NCBI GenBank assembly: GCA_016401345.1
Contig: JAEACG010000001.1
Coordinates: 186,001-250,000 of the forward strand
Direction: 5' to 3'
DNA from: Fictibacillus nanhaiensis
GTDB taxonomy: Bacteria; Bacillota; Bacilli; Bacillales; Fictibacillaceae
DNA: 64,000 bases
Shown here: piece by piece, positions 46,001 to 54,585 of the stretch
Layout: every line of letters begins with the position of its first letter
How positions within the stretch are numbered: the first letter of the stretch is position 1
Position numbers and translations under genes: made by a program
The notes under the pieces: model-generated
Told to the model about the DNA's origin: nothing
The model's database searches: none
The model's input: only the letters and a program-made list of their open reading frames with translations

Positions 46001-46578
46001 GATGAAATGAATGCTATGTTCGTCTCAGAGAGTATATGGTTATAGTCCATTACATAAAAGATCAGATCAGCTAAATAGACAACGTTTTCAGTCGCTTTTT
46101 TATGGAGCGGATCTGTAGAATCGATTCCTGGTGTGTCGTAGTATGCTATATTCTCTATATTCTCTGTATCCTCTTCATTACCGCCGTAATAGATCTCGAT
46201 CGCCTCAACTAGTTCGGCATCTTTACATAGTTCTTTTATTTCATTTACGTCATAAGGATGCTCAAAAGTAACCACTTCTTTACTTTTGAGCTGAACAACC
46301 GCTTTTTCCTCTCCCTTGACCATTTTGACGATGTTTGCACTTGTAGGAATTGGAGAGGATGGAAGAATTCCTGTTTGAGAAAGTGCATTGATCAAGCTTG
46401 ATTTTCCTGCAGAAAAATGGCCGCAAAAAGCTATAGCAAACTCTTCCTTCGCTACTTTAAGGAATAGTTTGCTTAATTGTTCTTCTTCTTTTCGATTGTT
46501 CATTTTTTGGAATGCTTCATATAAATCGATCAATCTTTGTTTTTCTGTTATCAATAATTCTTTTTCAGTTGACTTCAT
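43048..46578 (-). CDS. dynA: Double dynamin-like GTPase DynA
   Basis: A 1176-residue protein with two fused dynamin modules, the layout of B. subtilis DynA (YpbR), which tethers and protects the membrane under stress. The first GTPase has the P-loop GHFSAGKSS (53-61) and DTPGIDSTD; the second has GAFSAGKSS (near 630) and DTPGANSIHS. Long coiled coils follow each (for example LNRLEDEIKTLQQEKE and KLKKWLSYF). No transmembrane helix is evident, as in the family. AGGTGG precedes the chosen ATG. It is the largest gene in the window. Confidence 0.93.
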   Translation of the reverse strand: MKSTEKELLITEKQRLIDLYEAFQKMNNRKEEEQLSKLFLKVAKEEFAIAFCGHFSAGKSSLINALSQTGILPSSPIPTSANIVKMVKGEEKAVVQLKSKEVVTFEHPYDVNEIKELCKDAELVEAIEIYYGGNEEDTENIENIAYYDTPGIDSTDPLHKKATENVVYLADLIFYVMDYNHILSETNIAFISSLIQRGKDVRLIVNQIDKHREEELKFTAFKENVFDSFQSHGIPKEHIFFTSVKKQNVAHNDLTALMAYIKRIEQNKDALLLKQVNNQLQHFVHDYVERTEEGIATIDVVSQRLASFSKEHEDLLKRLSQKEQVIIEKEESVKNQLVNILESAQLMPYETRESAGLFIESAKKDFKVGIFFSKQKTEQERNDRTKDLSEKLQKSIDAHINWHAQNYVSTLQKEVDHNLPDWEPVKVNKEMLHSFVTPGLSAQGQGLLNYCNNISNEVKRLARHQITNCINSVKACLNIKVGRELSNLKEELNRLEDEIKTLQQEKEIAENWDEQKHELHEILYADLSGVRSVYEFERKFLAEYQPLSIEMFKKKFEKEPIENLKEQYEEEHNVTLHSSNDSLLKETEKLSIAASILKPIRGLSHLASEMEELQKRLDKRSFTMVLFGAFSAGKSSFANALFGESILPSSPNPTTAAINEIRCPDRDHHHGSIMIEMKSEEELKQELNNVLKTTDKELNDLLDSSDKELASYKAGYAWAREQLGNVLNKEISEIGEYAADETKACFIKKITIYYSCPLTEKGLVLVDTPGANSIHSRHTEVAFEYMKHADIIIYLTYFNHAFSYADREFLIQLGRIKDTFSSDKMFFAINAADLAETEEDKNDVVHHVKSNLLTFGIRNPRLFPVSSKNELIPSKRAESGFAAFSSSLTHYIEHELENAMIKSARSSLKHASVVIENMIKETVQRMEKEDEYLESLQKRENTLVDFSNDYISISKKQFLQEQKELLYYIKQRVLIRYHDFYKETIHPAAVQNSKNALAECIRELHAKISHDLHQEFKACSLRLDHWIQKEMKDKMEHLISKAAQEGVSLQERTETGNQFKTPSFSLDFENKDETKLKKWLSYFKNPKQFFEQSGSNELKNHLVDEIDHEVENWLVEADKKLTQHYEDVLVNTEKEAKTYIVNQVVSYFEELKKPGDLEAKIQELNQSLSKFEQLEE

Positions 46579-46678
46579 CGTATCCACCTGTCTTCAATAC
46601 TGTATCACTATCCACTTTACCATATATATGATAGCGATTTCACCATTGATTATCTATTCTCTTGGAATCCGAATGAGT

Positions 46679-47227
46679 TTATTTTGAAGTAGATTTAAAA
46701 AAATACGCCATGAAGTATTCATCTTCAAACTCACCTTCTATGATCACCTGATCTTTTTGTTTCCCTTCTATAATAAAACCGGCTTTCTCATAAACCTTTA
46801 CTGCCTTCTCGTTTCCGGAGAAAACAGTAAGCCATATCTTATGTAGGTTATTTTTCTCACCCCACCTTAACGTATGAGCCAGCAGTTCTTTTCCTATTCC
46901 TAGACCTTGAGCCTCGGGATGAATCCAAGTTCTAAAGACACCGGTGTGTCTTTTCATTTGAAGTTCACCTTTTAGTACTCTAGCTATACCTACTACCTTT
47001 CCGTTTCGTTCGACCGCTGTGTACAAATTACCCTTACGCTTAACATCAAGAATAAACTCAACCTCTTCTTCAACTGAATGAGGCTCCTCTTTTTGAAGAT
47101 ATCTACCTGCTTTTACGATTGCTTCTACGTGTCGAGTAATATCTGCTGCATCTTTTTCTTCTACGGGTCTTAAGGTGATCTCTTCACCATTTTTCGCTGT
47201 AAAGAAGAAGTTATCCCCATTCGGCAT
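46679..47227 (-). CDS. GNAT family N-acetyltransferase
   Basis: A 182-residue GNAT protein. LRPVEEKDAADITRHV opens the fold and VFRTWIHPEAQGLGIGKELLAHTLRW contains the acetyl-CoA Q/RxxGxG/A loop. KIWLTVFSGNEKAVKVYEKAGF is the typical C-terminal region. The acceptor is unknown; ribosomal protein or antibiotic acetylation are common roles in the group. It is preceded by a GGAGG-type site and stands alone. Confidence 0.83.
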   Translation of the reverse strand: MPNGDNFFFTAKNGEEITLRPVEEKDAADITRHVEAIVKAGRYLQKEEPHSVEEEVEFILDVKRKGNLYTAVERNGKVVGIARVLKGELQMKRHTGVFRTWIHPEAQGLGIGKELLAHTLRWGEKNNLHKIWLTVFSGNEKAVKVYEKAGFIIEGKQKDQVIIEGEFEDEYFMAYFFKSTSK

Positions 47228-47294
47228 GATTTTTATTCCTCCAAGTGTTGTGTTGTGATTGTATTATTATGTCTTCTTTACAGGTTGTCATTCA

Positions 47295-47804
47295 TCAGGA
47301 AAAATAATGATGAGTGAGTATAATGGTTGATTGATCAATCTCAGCAATACCAAACGAGAATTGTTTCTGCCTTCTTTTATCTGTTGGCGAACCGGGATTA
47401 AAAAGTATACTATCACCTTTTTCTTCATGAAAAGGAATGTGGGAATGACCGAATATGATCAGATCAGCTCCATCTCTTTGACATTCCCTGTATGCACGTT
47501 CAGGTGTCGATCTTCCCTTTCCAAGATGACCATGAACCATCGCAACCTTCACATTCTCAATATCTACAAGTACTTTATCAGGAAGAGTACTACTCCAGCT
47601 ACCCTGATCTACGTTACCTTTCACTGAATAAACAGGTGCAAACGTTTTAAGTTCTTCGTATACAGATTTCGCCGTCCAGTCTCCTGCATGAAATATGTAA
47701 TCGATATGCTTCCTTAAAATATCTAGAATGGGTTCAGGAAACGCCGTTCCTTTTTTAGGCATGTGGGTATCAGAAATGATTAATATTTTTTTCAATCCTA
47801 TCAT
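47295..47804 (-). CDS. YfcE/MJ0936-type metallophosphodiesterase
   Basis: A 169-residue calcineurin-like phosphoesterase. ISDTHMPKKG, HAGDWT, VKGNVDQ, VHGHLGKG and GHSHIP supply all the metal ligands in the usual order. Members cleave phosphodiesters such as cyclic nucleotides or model substrates; the true substrate here is unknown. The ATG follows GAAGGGAAT. It is a single-gene unit. Confidence 0.87.
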   Translation of the reverse strand: MIGLKKILIISDTHMPKKGTAFPEPILDILRKHIDYIFHAGDWTAKSVYEELKTFAPVYSVKGNVDQGSWSSTLPDKVLVDIENVKVAMVHGHLGKGRSTPERAYRECQRDGADLIIFGHSHIPFHEEKGDSILFNPGSPTDKRRQKQFSFGIAEIDQSTIILTHHYFS

Positions 47805-47900
47805 ATTCCCTTCATTATGAGCTGTTAGTTTGAAATCAGTGTTTTTTGCTGTGAAATAGAAACATTATATTATTAATTTCATCATAGCTTTGGTCCAATA

Positions 47901-47936
47901 CAAAAAAAGCAAGGGAAAACTTCTCCCTTGCTTCCT
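47901..47936 (-). terminator. Terminator of cshA
   Basis: Read leftward, GCAAGGGAGAAG and CTTCTCCCTTGC-type arms are followed by TTTTTTT. Confidence 0.8.
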
Positions 47937-47942
47937 AAAGTC

Positions 47943-49481
47943 TTATCTGTTTTTGAAATCTTCACGAACACGTTTTTGTGAACGATATGATTGATCACGG
48001 CTGCCGCTGCTACTGCGGTTTCCACCATCGCGAGAACCACTGCGCTCGCCTTTAGAGTATCCAGAACGGCGATTATCTCTTCCGCCTCCACCCTCTCTTT
48101 TAGGGCCTCCTCCAGAACGTCTACGATCAGAGAAACGATTATTAGGACGTCTCTTTTTAACTGATAGTGGCGGCTCATCTGTAAGATTGATCGGAGTCAT
48201 ATCAGGTTCTTTTGTAAGAAGCTTAAGCGCTGCAGCTAAAAGTGTAACAGAATCGTTCTCTTCTAGTAACTCAACTGCTGTTTGCTTATAACCGTTAAAG
48301 TTATCTTGCTCAACAACTTCCATCAGCTTTTCAAGCGTGATTTGCTGTTGTCCTTCCATTGCTTCTGAAACAGAAGGAATCGCACGTTTTACCATTTTAC
48401 GCTTTGTGATTTTTTCGATCGTGTATAGGTGATCGATTTCACGCGGCGTGATAAATGTTAATGCATAACCTGTTTTTCCTGCACGGCCAGTACGTCCAAT
48501 ACGGTGAACATAGCTTTCTGGATCTTGAGGAATATCGAAGTTATAAACGTGAGAAACACCAGAGATGTCAAGACCACGAGCAGCTACATCAGTTGCAACA
48601 AGAACTTCGATCGTGTTGTTCTTAAACGCACGTAACACTTTGTCACGTTTTGCTTGCGGAAGGTCACCGTGAATTCCTTCAGCTGAATATCCACGTTTGC
48701 TTAATGCTTCAGACAATTCATCTACACGACGCTTCGTACGTCCGAAAACGATCGCAAGCTCTGGAGAGTGAATATCCATGAAACGGCATAGCGCATCAAA
48801 CTTTTGACGTTCTTTTACTTCAACATATTCTTGCTCAATGTTCTTAACTGTCATTTCAGAAGCTTTTACTTTAATAAGCAAAACATCCTTCATGAATTTA
48901 GCAGCCAAGTTTTGAATCTGCTTAGGCATTGTTGCAGAGAAAAGCATCGTGTGACGTTCTGTAGGAACGTTTTCTAAGATCTTTTCAATGTCTTCAACGA
49001 ATCCCATGTTAAGCATTTCATCCGCTTCATCAAGCACAACTGTATGAACGCTATCAAGCTTTAATGTTTTTCTATTGATGTGGTCTTGCACACGTCCTGG
49101 TGTACCTACTACGATGTGTGGACCATTTTTTAATGCTTTAATTTGTCGAACAATGGATTGTCCACCATAAATCGGCAATGTTTTAATCCCTTTAAATTGA
49201 CCGATTTTGTTGAGTTCTTCTGCTACTTGAACAGCTAACTCACGTGTTGGAGCTAATACGATTCCTTGAACGAATCGTGATCTAGTATCCATTTTTTCGA
49301 TTAGCGGTATACCAAACGCAGCTGTCTTACCAGTCCCTGTTTGTGCCTGGCCAATAAGGTCAGTCCCCTTAAGTGCTGTTGGAATGGTATCACGCTGAAT
49401 CGGTGTTGCTTCCTCAAATCCCATATTATTAATGGATTGAAGCAACTCAGGACTTAGTCCTAGTTCTTGAAATGTTGTCAA
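47943..49481 (-). CDS. cshA: DEAD-box RNA helicase CshA
   Basis: A 512-residue cold-shock helicase. [11 protein letters not shown] (motif I), PTRELAVQ (Ia), [12 protein letters not shown] (II), FSATMP (III) and [10 protein letters not shown] (VI) are all present. The C-terminal 75 residues are rich in Arg, Gly and Ser ([14 protein letters not shown]), typical of CshA. It remodels RNA in the degradosome and ribosome assembly. It starts at TTG after AAGGAGATAGAACA. A leader of about 130 bases precedes it. Confidence 0.93.
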   Translation of the reverse strand: MTTFQELGLSPELLQSINNMGFEEATPIQRDTIPTALKGTDLIGQAQTGTGKTAAFGIPLIEKMDTRSRFVQGIVLAPTRELAVQVAEELNKIGQFKGIKTLPIYGGQSIVRQIKALKNGPHIVVGTPGRVQDHINRKTLKLDSVHTVVLDEADEMLNMGFVEDIEKILENVPTERHTMLFSATMPKQIQNLAAKFMKDVLLIKVKASEMTVKNIEQEYVEVKERQKFDALCRFMDIHSPELAIVFGRTKRRVDELSEALSKRGYSAEGIHGDLPQAKRDKVLRAFKNNTIEVLVATDVAARGLDISGVSHVYNFDIPQDPESYVHRIGRTGRAGKTGYALTFITPREIDHLYTIEKITKRKMVKRAIPSVSEAMEGQQQITLEKLMEVVEQDNFNGYKQTAVELLEENDSVTLLAAALKLLTKEPDMTPINLTDEPPLSVKKRRPNNRFSDRRRSGGGPKREGGGGRDNRRSGYSKGERSGSRDGGNRSSSGSRDQSYRSQKRVREDFKNR

Positions 49482-49952
49482 TGTTCTATCTCCTTTTCTG
49501 TGACGAAAAAGGTTTTACGATAACCTCGTGGATCCGGCATGGTTTGTAATGTTAAGCTGCCGGCCAATTTGTTTTTTCAAAATACATCATGATTTGCACA
49601 TAAAATAGCATTTCCTTATAACATATTGATGGGAAATGCTTAGCCATGTGAATATGCGTAAAAATTAAACGTTAATAGTTACAAGGCTATCCGTAATTCA
49701 AACTTGTTCCGTCCATATATATTCCGTTGTTAAACTTATCACGTAAACCTAATAAATGCAACTCTTTACATTTAGAAGTGGTGTTTAAAGTTTATTCACC
49801 CCACTCTTTAAACATGTGATGTTTCACTTCGACGCTATTATTCTAACCAATGGGGTTTTAGATGAAACGTCTTTTCTTTTGTTATAAAGAATAAATTTTA
49901 AAAAGCATCACACGCTAACAGTATTATCTCTTGTATGAAAGAAGGACCTCTC
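49482..49952. promoter_or_regulatory. Divergent non-coding region between cshA and the antiporter gene
   Basis: About 470 bases with no credible gene. On the cshA side the leader contains CCGGCA...TGCCGG and, just before the ribosome binding site, AGGTT...AACCT followed by TTTTT, possibly an attenuator. The rest is AT-rich and holds nothing that I recognise. A long leader is common for cold-induced helicase genes. Confidence 0.5.
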
Positions 49953-51365
49953 ATGGATCAAAATTGGGTTTCTGTTATTCCGTTCTTAGTGGTAATCCCT
50001 ATAGCTATCAAGACTAAACAAGTTCTCCCAGGTTTGATCGCTGGTCTTTTGACCGGCTCATACCTTCTCCACCCAACTCTTGTGGGTGGTCTAGAGAAGA
50101 TGGTCCAATTTCTAGTCAAAGGGCTTGTAGACCCTAAAAACATAAAAATATTAGTGTTTTTGTATGCTTTTTCCGGACTCATTTCCATGATTAAACTTTC
50201 TGGTGGAATCAAAGGCTTTGTAGAAGAAGCTTCTAACAGGATCGAAACAAAAAAAGGGGCTTTGTTGCTTACTTATGTGTCTACGATCGGCACTTTTGCT
50301 GCTCCAAGTTTTCGTTTCGTCACGATTGCTCCGATTATGAGAGCTCTTTTAAAAAAGGTAAAGATGTCTACCCAAGAGCTCGGCTTTGTCATTGAAACAA
50401 CAGCAACTCCCATCATTGTGTTGATACCAATCGCTACCGCTTTTGTTGGATACATGACTTCTATTGTAGATATCTCGTTGAAAAACGAAAACATTAACGC
50501 AGATCCATACTCTCTTTTTATACAAAGCATCCCGTTTAATTTTTTCTCTTTTGTCATGATCATCGTAGGGGTATACCTCAGCTTCTTTCACCATTCAAAA
50601 TCAACAGAAGAAACAGATCCTAAAGATGTTGGAGAAAGTGAAGAGGACGACTGGCATAGTTGTGATCCTGCCGTTAATAGAGAACTTCCGAACAAACCAT
50701 TGAACTTACTCATTCCGCTCATCTTAGTCGTCTTCCTTACTCTATTGTTAACATGGTGGGATGGTTACAAAAAAACGAAAGGTAGTTTTTTTGAGGCTTT
50801 CATTTCAGCAGACGTTATGGATGCGATGCTGATCGCTCTGTTGTTTACAACCATATTCACGTTTCTTTTTCTACGATTTCAGAAAATGAAAACGGGTGAT
50901 CTGCTGAATGGATTTATTTTCGGTGGCAACGAATTAATGAGTGTTATCGTGCTGTTAGCTGTTGTTTGGGGCTTATCGTCTGTTACTGAAGAACTTGGTT
51001 TCTCTGCTTTTGTAACACGATACGCAGGATGGATCCCTGGATCAGTTATCGTACCATTGCTGTTTATCTTCGGTTGTGCCGTCTCCTATTTTATCGGATC
51101 TGCCTGGGGTACGTGGGGAATATTAATGCCTCTAGGTGTATCAATGGCAGGAGTGGCAGATGTTTCTCTGCCGCTTGTGATTGGAGCGGTCTTTGCAAGT
51201 GGGACATTCGGAGCATTCGCTTCACCGTTAAGTGATGATACGAATACGATTGCCCGTATTTTAAACCTATCTGTTATCACCTATGCACGATACAAGTTAA
51301 AACCTGCACTAATTGCTGCTGGCATAACAGCGGTACTATACGGAGCAACTGTATTCTTCATTTGA
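49953..51365 (+). CDS. NhaC-family Na+/H+ antiporter
   Basis: A 470-residue membrane protein with about 12 helices. IKTKQVLPGLIAGLLTGSYL, TYVSTIGTFAAPSFRFVTIAPIMRALL and AVSYFIGSAWGTWGILMPLGVSMAG fit the NhaC/MleN group. A His- and acid-rich loop (about 215-245, KDVGESEEDDWHSC) is unusual. It exchanges Na+ or a carboxylate for H+. The ATG follows AAGGACCTCTC; an earlier ATG adds six residues. Its stop lies at the edge of the terminator. Confidence 0.82.
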   Translation: MDQNWVSVIPFLVVIPIAIKTKQVLPGLIAGLLTGSYLLHPTLVGGLEKMVQFLVKGLVDPKNIKILVFLYAFSGLISMIKLSGGIKGFVEEASNRIETKKGALLLTYVSTIGTFAAPSFRFVTIAPIMRALLKKVKMSTQELGFVIETTATPIIVLIPIATAFVGYMTSIVDISLKNENINADPYSLFIQSIPFNFFSFVMIIVGVYLSFFHHSKSTEETDPKDVGESEEDDWHSCDPAVNRELPNKPLNLLIPLILVVFLTLLLTWWDGYKKTKGSFFEAFISADVMDAMLIALLFTTIFTFLFLRFQKMKTGDLLNGFIFGGNELMSVIVLLAVVWGLSSVTEELGFSAFVTRYAGWIPGSVIVPLLFIFGCAVSYFIGSAWGTWGILMPLGVSMAGVADVSLPLVIGAVFASGTFGAFASPLSDDTNTIARILNLSVITYARYKLKPALIAAGITAVLYGATVFFI

Positions 51366-51394
51366 ACCTCCTGATTTAGGAGGTTCTTTTTTTT
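51364..51394. terminator. Terminator overlapping the end of the UDG-like gene
   Basis: GAACCTCCT and AGGAGGTTC form a stem followed by eight T. The last codons of the leftward gene, including its stop, are inside it. Confidence 0.8.
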
Positions 51395-52002
51395 CCTTCT
51401 TCTCTTACTTTATCTATCACTTCTTGATAGCGATCTCGAGACCATGAATGATAAGAAGGGTGTGGTACACCCTCTATAATGGTTAACCTCTCTTTGTTAG
51501 ACAGTTTGTTAACGTATTTTTCTGCAAATCTTCCGCATGGAACGATGACCGTGTTTTCTTTAAGCAGTGAGGTTAACCTACTTTCGAATTGGTTTAATAG
51601 CAATTGATCGAAATGAGCTCTCGCTTCGTCTTTATAGACTTTTACCGAACTCGTTCTTACTGCTTCAGCGACTTTAATCTCATCTCTATATCTGTTGACA
51701 AAAGTATGATCGGGAAATGCAGCACCTTGCAAAGGAAACGGACAAACATTAACGATTCCAAATACCGTCTTCTTTTTTTCGTCTATGTACTGTTTTAACA
51801 CCTTTCCCATCGGAGGACTATCTTCGACTGCAAATAATTCTTTTGCCATCGATCTGCCTGAGAGACCGGCCAAAGGTACTCCAAATTTGATTTCCTCTTT
51901 ATGAGGCGATTCTAAAATAAATATCATATTCGTATGTTCAGAAATTAAATCTTGAACACGATATCGTTCTGATGCTTCTTCAAAAAATGAATGAATGTCC
52001 AC
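51376..52002 (-). CDS. Uracil-DNA glycosylase superfamily-like protein
   Basis: A 208-residue protein with features of the UDG fold: IFILESPHKEEIKFGVPLAG corresponds to the motif A (GESP) loop, IVNVCPFPLQG follows, IVPCGRFAEKYV is the central strand, and GVPHPSYHSWSRDRY resembles motif B (HPSxxS). The catalytic residues differ from standard UDG, so base excision activity is uncertain. The GTG start after AAGGAGGCAGATTT is chosen. It is divergent from yneR. Confidence 0.6.
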   Translation of the reverse strand: MDIHSFFEEASERYRVQDLISEHTNMIFILESPHKEEIKFGVPLAGLSGRSMAKELFAVEDSPPMGKVLKQYIDEKKKTVFGIVNVCPFPLQGAAFPDHTFVNRYRDEIKVAEAVRTSSVKVYKDEARAHFDQLLLNQFESRLTSLLKENTVIVPCGRFAEKYVNKLSNKERLTIIEGVPHPSYHSWSRDRYQEVIDKVREEGKKRTS

Positions 52003-52101
52003 CAAATCTGCCTCCTTCAATCGTAAATAATTGTGCTTTCTTTATTCGTGTGCCACAATATCATCATTACTTTAAAGACATTCTTAAGGAGTGAATATAC
52101 T

Positions 52102-52395
52102 TTGAAAATCATTATGAATGAAGATACTGCAAATTATGTGATCAATGACCTACAAGCATCATCGGACGAATCCATCCGTTTTTTCGTTCGCCTTGGAGGA
52201 TGCAGCACGGTTCAAGACGGCTTTTCATTAGGACTTACAAAAGATACACCAAAACATCCTGCTGCTGAAATCGTTGTAGAAAATCATAAATTCTTCATCG
52301 AGCAAGAAGATGAATGGTTCTTTGACGGAAACGATCTAACGGTTTCCATTACGGATGGAGAAATTAAATACGATTTTAACGAGAACAAAAACTAG
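52102..52395 (+). CDS. yneR: HesB/IscA-like protein YneR
   Basis: A 97-residue protein of the HesB-like fold. SIRFFVRLGGCSTVQDGFSLG is the conserved core. Only one cysteine is present and the C-terminal CxC of A-type Fe-S carriers is absent, as in YneR-type proteins, so it probably does not carry clusters itself. The start is TTG after AAGGAGTGAATATAC. It converges with yneQ; the stop codons are two bases apart. In Bacillus it sits with yneP and yneQ. Confidence 0.78.
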   Translation: MKIIMNEDTANYVINDLQASSDESIRFFVRLGGCSTVQDGFSLGLTKDTPKHPAAEIVVENHKFFIEQEDEWFFDGNDLTVSITDGEIKYDFNENKN

Positions 52396-52396
52396 G

Positions 52397-52693
52397 CTAT
52401 ATGAACTTTTGAAGTTCCTGGATTCTTCCTTCTCTTTTCATGATCTCTACTTGCTTATCCCCGATAAGGTCAAAATGGGGGTAAGCATCTCGTTCATGAA
52501 TCCACTCTTCCTTTAAACCGTAAGTTCTTCCCCACTCAGATAATCTTTTCCGATCGTTACAACCTACTTTTGTTACACTCTTTGCTGTTGGAAATCGTGA
52601 ATCATACCAAAAATGGGTGAGAAATGCGATGTTACCCATTTCTACTTCATCTTTCCATCTTTTTAAGTCAGCACGCTTTATTCCGAAAGCCAT
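52397..52693 (-). CDS. yneQ: YneQ family protein
   Basis: A 98-residue protein matching YneQ end to end: MAFGIKRADLKRWK, IAFLTHFWYDSRFP and WIHERDAYPHFDLIG. It is predicted soluble with a His/Trp/Tyr-rich core. Its function is unknown. The start codon shares a base with the stop of yneP, so the pair is coupled. Confidence 0.83.
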   Translation of the reverse strand: MAFGIKRADLKRWKDEVEMGNIAFLTHFWYDSRFPTAKSVTKVGCNDRKRLSEWGRTYGLKEEWIHERDAYPHFDLIGDKQVEIMKREGRIQELQKFI

Positions 52694-53115
52694 TATTCTG
52701 CTGAGCTCATTTCTACGTAGGCTTCATGCCAATCAGGAAAATATTTTTTAATAGAGATCGGTCGAAAATTTTCTTTTTTTACACAAACATGAGTGGATTC
52801 GCCTATAACACATAGCTCTTTTTGATCGTTAAAGATCTCATAATAATAAACAACCTTGATTCCTGAATATTCTTTTACAGCTGTTTTAATATGGGCTTTT
52901 TGTCCATAAGTTAATGGCCTTTTATACGAAGCTTGAATATCTGTTACGGGAGAAAGTATACCTTCCTTTTCCATGTCTGCATATTTAAACCCCAAATGTT
53001 CAATCAACTTTGTTCTTCCAATTTCAAACCATACCAAATAATTTGCATGATACACGACACCCATCTGATCTGTTTCCGCATATCTAACATCAACGCTATT
53101 TTCAACAAATTTCAT
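52693..53115 (-). CDS. yneP: Hot-dog acyl-CoA thioesterase YneP
   Basis: A 140-residue thioesterase of the 4-hydroxybenzoyl-CoA thioesterase type. VRYAETDQMGVVYHANYLVWFEIGR contains the catalytic Asp and the hot-dog helix; ASYKRPLTYG and TTHVCVK-like segments complete the fold. It hydrolyses acyl-CoA, with unknown chain specificity. I chose the ATG at MKFVENSVDV over an upstream TTG because homologues begin there, although the GAAGGG site is rather far. It is followed by yneQ. Confidence 0.82.
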   Translation of the reverse strand: MKFVENSVDVRYAETDQMGVVYHANYLVWFEIGRTKLIEHLGFKYADMEKEGILSPVTDIQASYKRPLTYGQKAHIKTAVKEYSGIKVVYYYEIFNDQKELCVIGESTHVCVKKENFRPISIKKYFPDWHEAYVEMSSAE

Positions 53116-53166
53116 AAATAATCTGTTTCCCTTCGTGTTGTCTTTTCTTAACACTTTAGTAGAAAA

Positions 53167-53200
53167 TGAAAAAAAAGACCAGCAATATGCCGGTCTTTCT
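53167..53200 (-). terminator. Terminator of tlp
   Basis: AAAGACC and GGTCTTT flank a short loop, with a T run read leftward. Confidence 0.7.
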
Positions 53201-53201
53201 C

Positions 53202-53438
53202 TTATTGAAGGTCGTTACCTTCTCTATAAGCCTTTTCTTCTTGAATCTCATTTTGAAACTGCTCTATGGATTCTTGTCTATGTTGATTCTTCTCTTTGAT
53301 CTGCTCTTTTTGGCTTGCAGTCAGTTCTGTGTTAGCCGCAGTCTGATTAGCTTCAGAAATATTTTGTTCTGTGTTCTGAACCATTTGTTCTAATCGTTCA
53401 ACGTTATTGCTTCTATCGTCTCGGTTTGGTTTGTTCAT
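53202..53438 (-). CDS. tlp: Small acid-soluble spore protein Tlp
   Basis: A 78-residue thioredoxin-like spore protein. PNRDDRSNNVERLEQMVQNT and KEKNQHRQESIEQFQNEI align with B. subtilis Tlp. It is highly charged with no cysteine, as is usual. It is expected in the forespore. AAGGAGA precedes the ATG. It lies near sspN, the same neighbourhood as in B. subtilis. Confidence 0.88.
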   Translation of the reverse strand: MNKPNRDDRSNNVERLEQMVQNTEQNISEANQTAANTELTASQKEQIKEKNQHRQESIEQFQNEIQEEKAYREGNDLQ

Positions 53439-53506
53439 GATGATTCTCCTTTGTAAAAAAAGTTCGTACCATCATAGTTTGTACTAATCACCAATGGGAT
53501 TATTCT

Positions 53507-54016
53507 TTAATTTTTTTGTAATAAGATCGGACTCATGTTTTGAACGCTGGATTGACATAGTTCAGACAGGTATTTCCAATATTCCACTACACTATCATCT
53601 TCAAGATTTTTCATCGTAATCTCAAGCCATGCTAACTCTTCGGCGAGCCTAATCGATGAACCAATCCAATATTTTTTATTTTTCACTGTTATTTGAAATG
53701 GTTCTTCAAATCGAAACGGAAGATAGAATCCTTCCGTGTTCGGATGCAGGATAATATGCTGATAAACGGTTCCTTTTGTAAGCTTGGCATAGAACAAAAA
53801 TACCCCATCATTTTTTGCTGCGGCTTTTTTTAACTTTTCTAGCGTTTCTACATTTCCTAGTTCCATCGTTGTAATTTCTTTATCCCAGTTCAACTCTTCA
53901 CGAAAAGGAACAAGATGCCCTAATCGCTGCATTTCAATCTCTAACTGACGATATAAATAATCCTGATCATCTTTGTTATGTGATACAGGTAATGGTTTGA
54001 CAGATGCCGTGATCAA
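53507..54016 (-). CDS. Conserved hypothetical protein
   Basis: A 169-residue soluble protein that I do not recognise. It begins LITASVKPLPVSHNK and contains LHPNTEGFYLPFRFEEPFQI and GSSIRLAEELAWLEITMKNL. The TTG start is chosen because AGGAGG lies seven bases before it; the in-frame ATG upstream has no such site. A predicted alpha/beta protein without signal peptide. Its placement between sspN and tlp suggests sporulation-stage expression, which is weak evidence. Confidence 0.6.
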   Translation of the reverse strand: MITASVKPLPVSHNKDDQDYLYRQLEIEMQRLGHLVPFREELNWDKEITTMELGNVETLEKLKKAAAKNDGVFLFYAKLTKGTVYQHIILHPNTEGFYLPFRFEEPFQITVKNKKYWIGSSIRLAEELAWLEITMKNLEDDSVVEYWKYLSELCQSSVQNMSPILLQKN

Positions 54017-54123
54017 ACGTACCCCTCCTAATTCTTTCACTACATACACTTTTTCGACAAAATCTTTCGTATATGGGAGTCAAAAGAAAAATTATGGAGA
54101 GGTAATTTTTACAAGGGAACCTG

Positions 54124-54267
54124 TTATTTTCCTTTAGGTGGTACATAATCTGCATGATCGCGCGACTTATTAGCCATCTTTTTTCCATTATTACTGTTGC
54201 TCTCACGCGGCTGAGTGCCAATATGATTTGGTACGAAGTCTTCTGGAAAACGTTTTGGATTACTCAA
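54124..54267 (-). CDS. sspN: Small acid-soluble spore protein N
   Basis: A 47-residue protein. MSNPKRFPEDFVPNHIGTQPR is the family hallmark, followed by NGKKMANKSRDHADYVPP. The start is TTG with AAAGGAGG eight bases before it. It is expected to be packed in the spore core. TGAATA lies about 40 bases upstream of the start, resembling a SigG -35, but the -10 is unclear. Confidence 0.85.
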   Translation of the reverse strand: MSNPKRFPEDFVPNHIGTQPRESNSNNGKKMANKSRDHADYVPPKGK

Positions 54268-54414
54268 AGGTCCAACCTCCTTTCGTCTTCTTTATACTTT
54301 TCCATTAATCAAAATCAACTATTCATAAGTAAAGTGGCAATTATTTATTTGAAGTCTGATTATTTCGATTTTATCTTGGCTATATTGGTACTATCCCAAT
54401 AAAGAGGTGCCGTG

Positions 54415-54543
54415 ATGAGGAAAAATAGAAAAATGAATTTCAGAGAGCTCGTGAACGAGAACAAAAGACAATTGTTGAAAGATGAGTCCTATATTGAACA
54501 ACTCGAGATCAAACTCGACGAAAAACATACGAAAAAAGCATAA
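54415..54543 (+). CDS. fbpB: FbpB-like small basic protein
   Basis: A 42-residue basic peptide, MRKNRKMNFRELVNENKRQ then LLKDESYIEQLEIKLDEKH, matching the FbpB family. In B. subtilis FbpB works with the sRNA FsrA to reduce iron-using proteins, among them aconitase. Here it converges with the aconitase gene and shares its terminator. I found no convincing Fur box upstream. AAGAGGTGCCGTG precedes the ATG. Confidence 0.75.
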   Translation: MRKNRKMNFRELVNENKRQLLKDESYIEQLEIKLDEKHTKKA

Positions 54544-54585
54544 AAAAATCCTTTGCCTAAAGATATTGGCAAAGGATTTTTTTAT
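54543..54585. terminator. Shared terminator of fbpB-like gene and aconitase
   Basis: AAAAATCCTTTGCC and GGCAAAGGATTTTT form a strong stem with A and T runs on both sides. Confidence 0.85.
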
